From NCBI GenBank assembly GCA_910585535.1, contig CAJUFK010000085.1:1-15032 (forward strand): 15,032 nt of DNA, given 5' to 3'. Below, piece by piece: positions 5,990-13,406 of the stretch. The notes beneath the pieces were generated by a model, which worked only from the letters and a program-made list of their open reading frames with translations, ran no database searches and was not told where the DNA came from. A program made the translations under genes and the position numbers. How positions within the stretch are numbered: the first letter of the stretch is position 1; every line of letters begins with the position of its first letter. The DNA comes from an uncultured Angelakisella sp. Its GTDB lineage: Bacteria; Bacillota; Clostridia; Oscillospirales; Ruminococcaceae.

Positions 5990-6862
5990 ATGGAACTAAA
6001 GACAGTGGGGCTGACCAAGCGGTACGGCCCGAAAACGGCGGTGGACCGCCTTAGCGTTACCCTGACCAGCGGGGTGTATGGCCTGCTGGGGAGTAACGGC
6101 GCCGGAAAGACCACCCTCATGCGGCTCATCTGCACCGTGCAGGAACCAACCTCCGGGAAAATCATGCTGGACGGCGAACCGGTCCGGGAGATGGGGGAGG
6201 AGTACCGGGACCTTTTAGGGTATCTGCCCCAGCACTTCGGCTACTACCCAGACTTTACCGCCCTGGACTTTCTCCTCTACATGGCGGCGGTAAAGGGGTT
6301 GCCGGACCGGGCCGCAAAAAAGCGGTCCCGGGAACTACTGGAGGCGGTGGGCCTTGCCGGGGAGAGCCGTCGCAAGGTCAAGACCTTTTCCGGCGGGATG
6401 AAGCAGCGGCTGGGCATCGCCCAGGCCATGCTGAATGACCCGAAAATCCTGATTTTAGACGAACCCACGGCGGGTCTGGACCCCAAGGAGCGGGTGCGGT
6501 TCCGAAACCTCATCAGCGCCTTTTCCAAGGACCGGGTGGTCATCCTCTCCACCCACATCGTCTCGGATGTGGAGTTCATCGCCGAGGAGATCATTTTGAT
6601 GAAAGCCGGCCGGGTCATCCAGTTCGGAAAGCCCCAGGACATCACCGCCGAAATCGACGGCTTTGTCTGGGAGTGCGGCGTTCCCACCAGTCAGGCGGAG
6701 CGGTACGCCGCCTCCTGGAATGTGAGCAATCTTCGCAACGAGGAGAACGGCACCACCGTCCTCCGGGTCATCGGGGAGCGGCCCCCTGTGGCGGGGGCGG
6801 TACAAGTCCAACCCAATCTGGAGGACCTGTTTTTGTACTACTTTGGGGGGAATGAAGGATGA
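5990..6862 (+). CDS. ABC-2 type transporter ATPase (BcrA-like)
   Basis: The start at 5990 has AAAGGAG seven bases upstream; the in-frame ATG at 5945 lies inside the hairpin and is rejected. The 290-residue product has Walker A GSNGAGKTT (34-42), Q-loop glutamine Q81 (YLPQHFGYYPDFT), signature FSGGMKQR (133-140), Walker B ILILDEP (153-159), D-loop AGLDP and H-loop H189. Unlike the ATPases of regions A and D, it has the normal Q-loop glutamine, so it belongs to the general drug/bacitracin-export branch rather than the LanF branch. It overlaps the permease gene by four bases (ATGA) and follows the region B kinase, which suggests that system induces it. The last 80 residues form a C-terminal extension typical of such ATPases. 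The substrate cannot be named. Confidence 0.88.
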   Translation: MELKTVGLTKRYGPKTAVDRLSVTLTSGVYGLLGSNGAGKTTLMRLICTVQEPTSGKIMLDGEPVREMGEEYRDLLGYLPQHFGYYPDFTALDFLLYMAAVKGLPDRAAKKRSRELLEAVGLAGESRRKVKTFSGGMKQRLGIAQAMLNDPKILILDEPTAGLDPKERVRFRNLISAFSKDRVVILSTHIVSDVEFIAEEIILMKAGRVIQFGKPQDITAEIDGFVWECGVPTSQAERYAASWNVSNLRNEENGTTVLRVIGERPPVAGAVQVQPNLEDLFLYYFGGNEG

Positions 6863-7935
6863 AAAAACTCATCGGCTTTGAACTGAAAAAACTCTTTTCC
6901 CGGCGGCTGACCCAGGCGGCCTTTGCCCTGGTGCTGCTCCTTTCCTTTGTCCTCGACTTTTCCACCTACCAGAACAAGTACGCCTTTGACGGCGCAGGCC
7001 GGGAGGGCACCGGAAAGGAAGCGGTGGAGATTGACAAGGAGGTGGTCGAACGGTACGCCGGGGTTCTCACCAACGAGAAGGTACAGCGGATGCTGGCCGA
7101 CCTGGTTCCCAAGACGGGAGAGGATGAGATCAATGCCCTGTACATCTACCACAACGCCACCCAGTCCGCTATCTCCGCCCGGTTTGCCGACCGGTATGGC
7201 AGCTGGAACGGCAGCACCGTGGCCGATGTCTTTGGGGAGGAGGAGGTCACCATCGGCTATGTGGACGGGTGGCTGAGCGTCAGCCGGGATCTGGTGAAGA
7301 TACTCATCTTCTTCTCCCTCTTCCTCATGGTGATGACCGCCCCGGTCTTTTGCGGGGAGTACGGCGGGGTGGACCAGATCCTTCTTGCCGCCCGATACGG
7401 CAGGACCAAGTGCGCCGGGGCCAAGGCAGTCGCCTGCGTTCTGGCGGCCCTGCTCACCACGACGGCGGTGCTGGCCCTCAACCTTGCCATGGCCTTTGCC
7501 TTTTACGGCGGCGAAGGGCTGGATTGCAGTATCCTTTTCGCCCAGATGACCTACATCGAGGGGGGAATCCCCTTTAACCTCACCTGCGGGACGATGCTGG
7601 CCTACCAAACTTTGCTGGCCTTCACCGGGGCGCTGGGGGTAGTGGGCATCACCCTGATCTTTTCCGCCGCCTGCAAAAATCCCATGGTAGCCCTGGCGGC
7701 CTCCGCCGTGGTCTATGGGCTGCCGGTGCTGCTCCCGGTTTCCGAAACCAACCCTTTGTTCCGGCTGGTGGGGCTTTTCCCCACCTATCACGCACAGTTC
7801 GTTTCCCTTATGTCGGTGGAGCAGCTGGGGGGTGGGGCGCTCTACGCCCTTTGGGCGGTCCCTGCTGCGGCGGTATTACTGGCCGGGGGAAGCGTTCTTG
7901 CCCGTGGGATTTTCACAAAGCACCAGGTTTCCTGA
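6859..7935 (+). CDS. ABC-2 type permease with a large external domain
   Basis: The 358-residue protein starts MKKLIGFELKKLFSRR, a basic amphipathic stretch before the first hydrophobic segment (about 17-34). A polar domain of about 110 residues (35-145) follows, containing acidic and tyrosine-rich stretches such as EINALYIYHNATQS, which should lie outside the cell. At least five more hydrophobic segments occupy about 148-345. The single permease per ATPase implies a homodimer, unlike the two permeases of region A. It overlaps the ATPase gene in an ATGA. The external domain between the first and second membrane segments is common in Firmicutes drug-export permeases. Function in export or immunity is inferred from the neighbouring two-component system. 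Confidence 0.85.
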   Translation: MKKLIGFELKKLFSRRLTQAAFALVLLLSFVLDFSTYQNKYAFDGAGREGTGKEAVEIDKEVVERYAGVLTNEKVQRMLADLVPKTGEDEINALYIYHNATQSAISARFADRYGSWNGSTVADVFGEEEVTIGYVDGWLSVSRDLVKILIFFSLFLMVMTAPVFCGEYGGVDQILLAARYGRTKCAGAKAVACVLAALLTTTAVLALNLAMAFAFYGGEGLDCSILFAQMTYIEGGIPFNLTCGTMLAYQTLLAFTGALGVVGITLIFSAACKNPMVALAASAVVYGLPVLLPVSETNPLFRLVGLFPTYHAQFVSLMSVEQLGGGALYALWAVPAAAVLLAGGSVLARGIFTKHQVS

Positions 7936-7979
7936 AAACAAACACACAAAACAGCGATAAAAGAAAGGTGGTTTTTATT

Positions 7980-8654
7980 ATGGCAGTAGCACCGATCCTG
8001 CAAACGATCCAACTGAAAAAATACTACCAGCAGGGGGAACATATCACCAAGGCTTTGGACGGCGTGGACCTTTCCATAAACGAGGGAGAGTTTGTGGCCA
8101 TCATCGGCACCTCCGGCTCCGGCAAGTCCACCCTGCTTCACATGATGGGCGGTCTGGACACCCCTACCTCCGGGGAGGTTATCATAGGCGGAAAACCTTT
8201 CTCAAAAGGGAACGAGGAACAGATGGCGGTGTTCCGCCGCCGTCACATCGGCTTTATCTTCCAGAATTATAATCTGATCCCAATTCTGAACGCCTATGAG
8301 AACATCGTCCTGCCTGTACAGCTGGACGGAAGGAAGGTGGATCAAAGGCTGATGGAGGAGATCGTCTCCACTTTGGGGCTGCAGGACAAGCTCCAAAACC
8401 TTCCCAGCAATCTATCGGGGGGTCAGCAGCAGCGTGTCTCTATCGCGCGGGCTTTGCTCACCAAGCCGGAAATCATATTGGCCGATGAGCCCACCGGAAA
8501 CCTGGATAGCAAAACCAGCGAGGATGTGCTTTCTCTGCTGAAAACCACCAGCGTCAAATTCCATCAGACCATTGTGATGATTACCCATAACAACGCCATT
8601 GCCCAGCTGGCCGACCGGGTGATCCGCATCGAGGATGGGAGGATCAAGCAATGA
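7980..8654 (+). CDS. MacB/LolD-type ABC transporter ATPase
   Basis: The start at 7980 follows GAAAGGTGG; the longer in-frame extension to 7851 lies inside the permease gene and is rejected. The 224-residue product has Walker A GTSGSGKST (43-51), Q-loop Q95 (FIFQNYNLIPILNAYEN), signature LSGGQQQR (145-152), Walker B IILADEP with the family-typical TGNLDS following, and H-loop H203. The ADEPTGNLD and FQ.yNLIP signatures define the MacB/LolD/BceA class, which drives mechanotransmission rather than classical transport. It shares an ATGA with the FtsX-type permease gene and lies 44 bases after the region B permease. I found no convincing promoter or phased repeat in that gap, so it may be read through from region B. 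Confidence 0.93.
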   Translation: MAVAPILQTIQLKKYYQQGEHITKALDGVDLSINEGEFVAIIGTSGSGKSTLLHMMGGLDTPTSGEVIIGGKPFSKGNEEQMAVFRRRHIGFIFQNYNLIPILNAYENIVLPVQLDGRKVDQRLMEEIVSTLGLQDKLQNLPSNLSGGQQQRVSIARALLTKPEIILADEPTGNLDSKTSEDVLSLLKTTSVKFHQTIVMITHNNAIAQLADRVIRIEDGRIKQ

Positions 8655-11128
8655 GGTACGAAAAAAAGAAAAGCGGTGTCAAAGAGGCGGTTCAGATCGT
8701 CAGCCGGCGGGCCTACCGGTCAAACCGGGCCTCCAATCGCCTGATTGCCGCCGCGGCCATCATCGTGGTAATTTTGATTACGGCAACCTGTAGTGTTTTC
8801 TTCAACCTTCAAAGTTTTTCCGCTCTCCAGGACCTGAAAAGCTATGGGACCACCACCGATGTCATTTTCTCCGATCCCAGCGCCGAACAGCTGGCCCGGC
8901 TGGAAGAAAATGAACAGGTGCAAAAGCCGCTGTACACCTCCTACAAGCTGGGGCGCTTGATTGGGAATGCCGGACAGTCCGGCCTTGGCATCGACCTGTA
9001 CGTGGTCCAGAACTGGGACACCTGGAGCAGCCCTCTGGTTTCGGAGTTTTGTGGGCAATACCCTTCTGGGCCGAATGAAATCATGATGTCAACCTGGCTT
9101 CTGAAGCGGTTCGAGATCGAACCGGTGCTTGGTACAGAGATCACCCTGTCGGTGGGATGGAATGATGAGGACGCAGCAGTGGAGGAAACCTTCACTCTGT
9201 CCGGTTTTTACACAGACACCTCCTACATCGACACGGCATCCAAACAGAAGGTCTTTCTCTCTGCTGCGGTATTATCCCGGCATGAACTGCCGGCGGAGCT
9301 CGCCGGGTTCTCCTTTGCCCCCGGCAGTACATCCAGGGATCTGGGACGGATCACCGAAGAAATCGGTCTTACCGAGGAGCAATCGGTTGCTCTTTTGTCA
9401 GAACAGCAGCTCTCCCTCCGGGAATTACTCATTGCCTTGGCGGCCATCCTGTTTTTTATGCTGGACGGCTTTCTCATCATCTACAATATCAACGCCATTT
9501 CGGTGGCAAAGGACATCCGGTTTTATGGCCTTCTGAAAACCATCGGGGTGTCGCCCCGACAGCTGAAGCAGGTGATCTTCTACCAGATGTGCCGGGTCCT
9601 TCTGCTGGCCCTCCCGGCCGGACTGCTCCTCGGCTGCGCCATCACCCAGTGGGTCGTTCCGCTGCTGCTGGGGGATCTTCTGGAGGGCTTTACCCAGGCT
9701 GGTTTTCATTGGACCATCCCCGCTGTATCGGCCCTGTTTTCCTGCGTGATGATTTTCGTCAGCTTTTGGATGACGGCGCGAAAGGTGCTTTCCATCTCCC
9801 CTATGGCCGCCCTGCGATACACGGAGGAAACCACAAAACGGAAAACCAGCCGCTCCACCGGCCATGCCAGACTGCCCTGGATGGGGCTGCAGAACGCTTT
9901 CCGGCACCCTGTAAAAGCCTGCTTTGTCATCGGGACCTTCTTTCTCAGCAGCGTGGCCTTTTTGCTCTGCATGACGGTACTGAACGGTCTTTCGGTGGAG
10001 GAGTACATCGACCACAACACAGCCCATGATATTTCCCTCTACAACCATATGAGCCGGGCCTCCTTCTCTCCCCAAGAGGAGCAGTCCTTTACTCCGGAGA
10101 TTATGGCTCAGCTGCGGGAAATGGAAGGGGTAGAGGCTTTTGGCGTGACGAAAGTGGTCCCCGTTTATCAACAATATTCCCATGAGGTCTATGGCGACTG
10201 GTACCGGATCAAAAGCGACTTTGAGAAGGCGAGCGGTATGGAAACTGCCGACCCGCAAACATGGCTGGATAATCCCAGCGCAACCTTCTGGAGCCTGATG
10301 ATCGGGGTAGACAGCGACATCCTTGCCGCTTATAACCAGACTGCACAAACGCCTGTTGATATAGAAGCCTTTGAACAGGGGAAATTCCTGCTCACCACCG
10401 AGATGAACGGGGACGGGCTGCGGGAGGGAGACAGCATCACCTTTTCGGTAATGGATACCGACAAGCAGTTCCGGCTCCCCATAGGAGGGCAGTTTCCCTT
10501 GGCCCGTGACGGGATGAACGGCGGCGCGGCGCCCTGGCTGGTGGTCTCCAACAAGGTTATCGACCAGTACCGGCCGGACGCCATCATCTACTCGGTAAAA
10601 ATCGACACCAGCCCTGATAGGGAGCAGGCTGTTTTGGACCAGGTCATGCTGTTGACGGAAAAGATCCCCGCTATCTCCAGGACCTCTAAAATCGAGCTGG
10701 CAGAGTCGTTGGCGGAGGCTAAAAATTCCCTCTCTAAGCTATCTGCGTTTCTCACTATCGTGTTGTTTTCCATCGGCATCTTAAACTTGATCAACACCAT
10801 GAGCGCCAATATTCTGAACCGGCAGAAGGAGTTTGCCGCCATGGAGGCCATCGGCGCCACCAAGAGGCAGGTTCGCCGGCTGATCGTCTGGGAGGGCTTC
10901 TGGTATTTTGCCCTGACGATGTTTCTGTCCCTTACCATCGGCTCTGCGACTGATGTTTTCCTGTTCCATGTTATCCAAGGCTCCTTGGGCTTTGGAACTT
11001 TCCAGTATCCCTTTGTCCCCTTTACCCTTTACCTGCTGTTTGCCCTTGTCCTTTGCGGATTGATCCCGACAGCGATTTATCAGCGGGCAGGAGCCGGCAG
11101 CATTGTGGAAAGGCTGCGGGAAAATTGA
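8651..11128 (+). CDS. Double-FtsX-domain ABC permease (MacB/LolC superfamily)
   Basis: The 825-residue protein has a basic cytoplasmic N-terminus, first membrane segment about 31-52, external domain about 55-255, then three segments with an FtsX signature near residue 290 (DIRFYGLLKTIGVSPRQLKQ). After a cytoplasmic linker (TEETTKRKTSRSTGHARLP), a fifth segment near 420 leads to a second external domain of about 240 residues, and three final segments carry the second FtsX signature near residue 726 (KEFAAMEAIGATKRQVRR). This is an internal duplication with eight membrane segments, close to the duplicated permeases of Gram-positive bacteria. It is not BceB, which is shorter and has one large external domain and ten segments. 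It pairs with the preceding ATPase. A role in peptide resistance is inferred from context; release of envelope material is also possible. Confidence 0.92.
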   Translation: MRYEKKKSGVKEAVQIVSRRAYRSNRASNRLIAAAAIIVVILITATCSVFFNLQSFSALQDLKSYGTTTDVIFSDPSAEQLARLEENEQVQKPLYTSYKLGRLIGNAGQSGLGIDLYVVQNWDTWSSPLVSEFCGQYPSGPNEIMMSTWLLKRFEIEPVLGTEITLSVGWNDEDAAVEETFTLSGFYTDTSYIDTASKQKVFLSAAVLSRHELPAELAGFSFAPGSTSRDLGRITEEIGLTEEQSVALLSEQQLSLRELLIALAAILFFMLDGFLIIYNINAISVAKDIRFYGLLKTIGVSPRQLKQVIFYQMCRVLLLALPAGLLLGCAITQWVVPLLLGDLLEGFTQAGFHWTIPAVSALFSCVMIFVSFWMTARKVLSISPMAALRYTEETTKRKTSRSTGHARLPWMGLQNAFRHPVKACFVIGTFFLSSVAFLLCMTVLNGLSVEEYIDHNTAHDISLYNHMSRASFSPQEEQSFTPEIMAQLREMEGVEAFGVTKVVPVYQQYSHEVYGDWYRIKSDFEKASGMETADPQTWLDNPSATFWSLMIGVDSDILAAYNQTAQTPVDIEAFEQGKFLLTTEMNGDGLREGDSITFSVMDTDKQFRLPIGGQFPLARDGMNGGAAPWLVVSNKVIDQYRPDAIIYSVKIDTSPDREQAVLDQVMLLTEKIPAISRTSKIELAESLAEAKNSLSKLSAFLTIVLFSIGILNLINTMSANILNRQKEFAAMEAIGATKRQVRRLIVWEGFWYFALTMFLSLTIGSATDVFLFHVIQGSLGFGTFQYPFVPFTLYLLFALVLCGLIPTAIYQRAGAGSIVERLREN

Positions 11129-11141
11129 GTTTTCCTAAATC

Positions 11142-11171
11142 TTGTTTCGTAAGAAAAAGCATTCCTATTTT
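11142..11171 (+). promoter_or_regulatory. Possible promoter for the 87-residue gene
   Basis: TTGTTT (11142-11147) and TATTTT (11166-11171) are separated by 18 bp in a locally AT-rich gap after the FtsX-type permease gene. Each matches consensus at four of six positions. The gene that follows has its own strong ribosome site, which makes separate transcription plausible. Confidence 0.3.
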
Positions 11172-11190
11172 AAGAAATGGAGGTAGTTGT

Positions 11191-11454
11191 GTGTTGCTCT
11201 CAAGATCCCATCTGTACTACATCAAAAAGGAGAAAGACCGGCGTGCCAGGGTGATTTCCGCCAGACTCTGCCGTGAATTTGGGAGTACCACCACCTCCCT
11301 CTACATAAAGATGATCAAACGCCATATGAGCCTGGACTTGAACCAGCAGTTTGAGATCCAACGGCTTGAGCAGATGGAAGATAGCCTTTTCCCGGAATAT
11401 CTAAAAGCAGTCCACGAATATTGCTTTTCCTATGGAGACAAAGCATATCCATAA
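11191..11454 (+). CDS. Unrecognised small basic protein, 87 residues
   Basis: The frame is open from 11053, but that beginning lies inside the permease gene. GGAGG at 11179-11183 points to the GTG at 11191 (spacing seven), giving a protein starting (M)LLSRSHLYYIKKEKDRR. It is very basic in its first half (KKEKDRRAR, then CREFGSTTTSLYIKMIKRH) and more acidic and aromatic in its second (LEQMEDSLFPEYLKAVHEYC). It has no hydrophobic segment, so it is probably cytoplasmic, and it looks mainly helical. I do not recognise the family. The basic helical half could contact nucleic acid or membrane phosphates, but nothing proves this. Its base composition is more AT-rich than that of its neighbours. It could be a remnant of a longer gene. 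A clear ribosome site and amino-acid composition support its being real. Confidence 0.5.
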   Translation: MLLSRSHLYYIKKEKDRRARVISARLCREFGSTTTSLYIKMIKRHMSLDLNQQFEIQRLEQMEDSLFPEYLKAVHEYCFSYGDKAYP

Positions 11455-11495
11455 AAACATCTGCGATCCGGTATGAAACTTTGCCTGTGCGGCCC

Positions 11496-11524
11496 TTGTT
11501 TTTTCGCCCTATACGAAATATAAT
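11496..11524 (+). promoter_or_regulatory. Strong promoter for the region D regulator-kinase operon
   Basis: TTGTTT (11496-11501), a 17-bp spacer and a perfect TATAAT (11519-11524) form the best sigma-A promoter in the window. Transcription would start near 11531 and give a leader of about 50 bases. No 11-bp phased repeat is visible here, so basal expression of the sensing pair is probably constitutive. Confidence 0.7.
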
Positions 11525-11582
11525 CAAAGGTAAATGCAGGACTCCAAAACAATAGTAGAACAGGTGGTGACCCGGAGAAGCT

Positions 11583-12251
11583 ATGGCAAACATTCTCATT
11601 GTTGAAGACGAACAGGCGATGCAGGACATTATCGCGGACTATATGGGAAAGGGCGGGCACACCTGCGTTACCGCCGGTGACGGCATCGACGCCCTGATGC
11701 TCCTGAAAAACACCCCTATGGACCTGATGATTTTAGATGTGATGATGCCCCACCTGGATGGTTTTTCAGTTTGCAGGCTGGCGCGGGAAATGGGGAATAT
11801 GCCCATCATCATGGTGACGGCCAGGGGTGGGGAGGAGGACAAGCTCCGGGGCTACGACTACGGCGCGGACGACTATGTGACCAAGCCTTTTAGCCCCAGG
11901 GTGCTGCTGGCCAAGGTGAACGCCCTCCTGCGCCGCGCCTCCCCCGCCTGTGCCGGGGCCATCACCGCCGGGAAGATCACCCTCCAGCCGGGAGCCCGCA
12001 AGGTCTGGCTGGACGGCCGGGAGATCACCCTGACCCACAAGGAGTATGAGCTGCTGGCCTTTTTTATGGCCAATCCCGGTCAGGTGTTCAGCCGGGAACA
12101 GCTCTTGAACCGCATTTGGGGCTACGACTTTGAAGGAACCACCCGCACCGTGGACACCCATATCAAGACCCTGCGGCAAAAGCTGGGGGAGGAGGGCCAG
12201 CATATTGTCACCCTCATCCGCTCCGGCTACAAATTCGAGGTGGCAGAATGA
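11583..12251 (+). CDS. OmpR-family response regulator of the region D two-component system
   Basis: This 222-residue protein has a receiver domain (about 1-115) with E8-D9, phospho-acceptor D52 in ILDVMMPHLDG, T79 and K101 in VTKPF, and a winged-helix domain (about 125-222) with LTHKEYELLAFFMANPGQVF, then NRIWGYDFEGTTRTVDTHI, ending RSGYKFEVAE. GGAGAAG lies just before the ATG. The gene overlaps the kinase gene by four bases (ATGA). The winged helix closely follows the VanR/BceR-like pattern of Firmicutes, but exact subfamily cannot be set by eye. The best candidate binding site is the TTCACA repeat set at 13319-13360, directly after the kinase gene and before the transporter genes. That target is an inference from position and spacing. 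Confidence 0.95.
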   Translation: MANILIVEDEQAMQDIIADYMGKGGHTCVTAGDGIDALMLLKNTPMDLMILDVMMPHLDGFSVCRLAREMGNMPIIMVTARGGEEDKLRGYDYGADDYVTKPFSPRVLLAKVNALLRRASPACAGAITAGKITLQPGARKVWLDGREITLTHKEYELLAFFMANPGQVFSREQLLNRIWGYDFEGTTRTVDTHIKTLRQKLGEEGQHIVTLIRSGYKFEVAE

Positions 12252-13318
12252 AGGAGCTGTTTTCCCTCCGCACGGTGCGGAAAAAGATTTTGATGCTCTC
12301 AAAAATAGCGGGCATCGCCCTGATCCTCTCCTATATCCTGTCTACCCGTCTGCCTGTAAGCGAGGACACATCCTTTTTCCTCTGGCTTGGATTTGTCCTG
12401 CTCCTGATTTTGGGTATCGACCAGTTCATGGCCCGGTTTATCACAAAGCCGATCGACAAACTGAACGCCTCGGCCAAGCGGATGGCAGGGCTGGACTTTT
12501 CCGCCCCCTGCGAAATCTCCTCCCCGGATGAGTTCGGGGAGCTGTCCGTCAGCCTCAACGCCATGGCGGATAATCTTAGGCAGGCCCTGGCCCGGCTGGA
12601 GGACGCCAACGCACGGCTGGAACAGGATGTGGAAAAGGAGCGGTTCCTTCTGGCCCAGCGCAAGGAGCTTGTGGATAGCCTTTCTCACGAGATGAAGACC
12701 CCCCTGGGCATCATCCGGGCCTATGCCGAGGGCTTGCAGGACGAGCCGGATGAAGCCAAAAAGCAGCAGTACACCCAGGTCATCCTTTCCGAAGTGGAGC
12801 GGATGAACGCCCTTATCGTGACCCTCCTGGACCTGTCGGCGTTGGAGAGTGGGGCCGCTGGACTAAATGTCACCCGGTTTGACTTTGTGGAGCTGGTGGA
12901 AACAGCAGCCGGGCGGCTTTTGGTGGACGGCCCTGACACCGGTTTCCGGCTGCAATATACTCTGCCGGAGGGGAAGGTCTTTGTCCGGGCGGACCGGCGG
13001 CGGATGGAACAGGTGCTGGAAAACCTCATCCTCAACGCCAGAAAAAATGTGACCCCCGGCGGCGTCTTGCGGCTGGAGCTGACCGCGGAGGACGGGGCAC
13101 TGGGCTTCTACCTTTTCAACCAGGGCAAGCCCATCCCGGAAAAAGAGCTGCCCAAAATCTGGGAGAAGTTCTACCGGGGCGGCAGCGGAGCGCACAGCGG
13201 TTCCGGGCTGGGGCTGTCCATCGTGGCCCAGGTCTTATCCATGCAGGCCTTCCCCTATGGGGCAGAAAACCGGGGGGACGGGGTGCGGTTCTGGTTCTCC
13301 ATCCCTGCCGCAGAATAA
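12248..13318 (+). CDS. Sensor histidine kinase with almost no external loop (region D)
   Basis: The product has 356 residues. Membrane segments lie at about 17-33 and 42-60, joined by only about eight residues (RLPVSEDT), so no extracellular ligand domain exists. This is the design of intramembrane-sensing kinases such as BceS and LiaS, which usually detect a signal through a partner membrane protein. HAMP spans about 60-115, followed by a coiled coil (about 113-140) and histidine box SLSHEMKTPLGIIRAYAEG with H147. The N-box is NLILNARKN (259-267). The G1 region reads FNQGKPIPE (290-298), with asparagine where most kinases have the aspartate of DxGxG. The F-box IWEKFYRGG and G2 SGSGLGLSIV (317-326) are intact. 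The N-for-D substitution occurs, as I recall, in related Firmicutes kinases, so loss of activity need not follow. Confidence 0.93.
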   Translation: MKELFSLRTVRKKILMLSKIAGIALILSYILSTRLPVSEDTSFFLWLGFVLLLILGIDQFMARFITKPIDKLNASAKRMAGLDFSAPCEISSPDEFGELSVSLNAMADNLRQALARLEDANARLEQDVEKERFLLAQRKELVDSLSHEMKTPLGIIRAYAEGLQDEPDEAKKQQYTQVILSEVERMNALIVTLLDLSALESGAAGLNVTRFDFVELVETAAGRLLVDGPDTGFRLQYTLPEGKVFVRADRRRMEQVLENLILNARKNVTPGGVLRLELTAEDGALGFYLFNQGKPIPEKELPKIWEKFYRGGSGAHSGSGLGLSIVAQVLSMQAFPYGAENRGDGVRFWFSIPAAE

Positions 13319-13360
13319 TTTCACACCAACTTCACAGCAGTTTTTCTCCGATTTCACACC
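13319..13360 (+). repeat. Phased TTCACA repeats (11-bp period), probable response-regulator operator
   Basis: TTCACA occurs at 13320, 13331 and 13353, with a degenerate unit (TTTTCT) at 13342, so four units stand 11 bp apart. The longer word TTTCACACC is exact at 13319 and 13352, three periods apart. The last core ends 9 bp before the TAAACT -10 box, the same gap as at the region A operator, and it replaces the -35. The region D regulator is the likely binder. The word also fits the Firmicutes PhoP box, TT(A/C/T)A(C/T)A, so phosphate control is an alternative. Confidence 0.65.
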
Positions 13361-13367
13361 GCAAAGA

Positions 13368-13373
13368 TAAACT
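13368..13373 (+). promoter_or_regulatory. -10 box of the region D transporter promoter
   Basis: TAAACT follows the phased repeats, with no -35 at 17 bp (TCTCCG). Start of transcription is expected near 13380. The overlap with the ACTCTCC(A/T)TGAAAC sequence shared with 5938-5951 supports a real start region. The six-base match to consensus is only moderate (TA...T plus one A), which suits an activator-dependent promoter. Confidence 0.5.
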
Positions 13374-13397
13374 CTCCTTGAAACTTAAATCAAGGAG
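13374..13397 (+). promoter_or_regulatory. Perfect inverted repeat covering the ribosome site of the 49-residue gene
   Basis: CTCCTTGA (13374-13381) and TCAAGGAG (13390-13397) are perfect complements around an eight-base AACTTAAA loop. The right arm contains the core of the ribosome site AAGGAGGG (13392-13399). RNA from the local promoter should start near the end of the left arm and leave the site free; RNA read through from the kinase gene could fold and hide it. Confidence 0.55.
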
Positions 13398-13406
13398 GGT
13401 TTTCTT

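Noticed and set aside
6838..7791. 317-codon open frame on the minus strand opposite the region B permease
   Set aside because: It has the same H/G/Q-rich shadow composition, no ribosome site, and lies wholly within a clear gene on the other strand.
9425..10348. 307-codon open frame on the minus strand inside the FtsX-type permease gene
   Set aside because: Antisense shadow with no recognisable domain; the sense frame has membrane segments and FtsX signatures.
8651..11128. Calling the MacB-like pair BceAB
   Set aside because: The permease is about 825 residues with two FtsX domains, two large external domains and about eight membrane segments; BceB proteins are shorter, with ten segments and one external domain.
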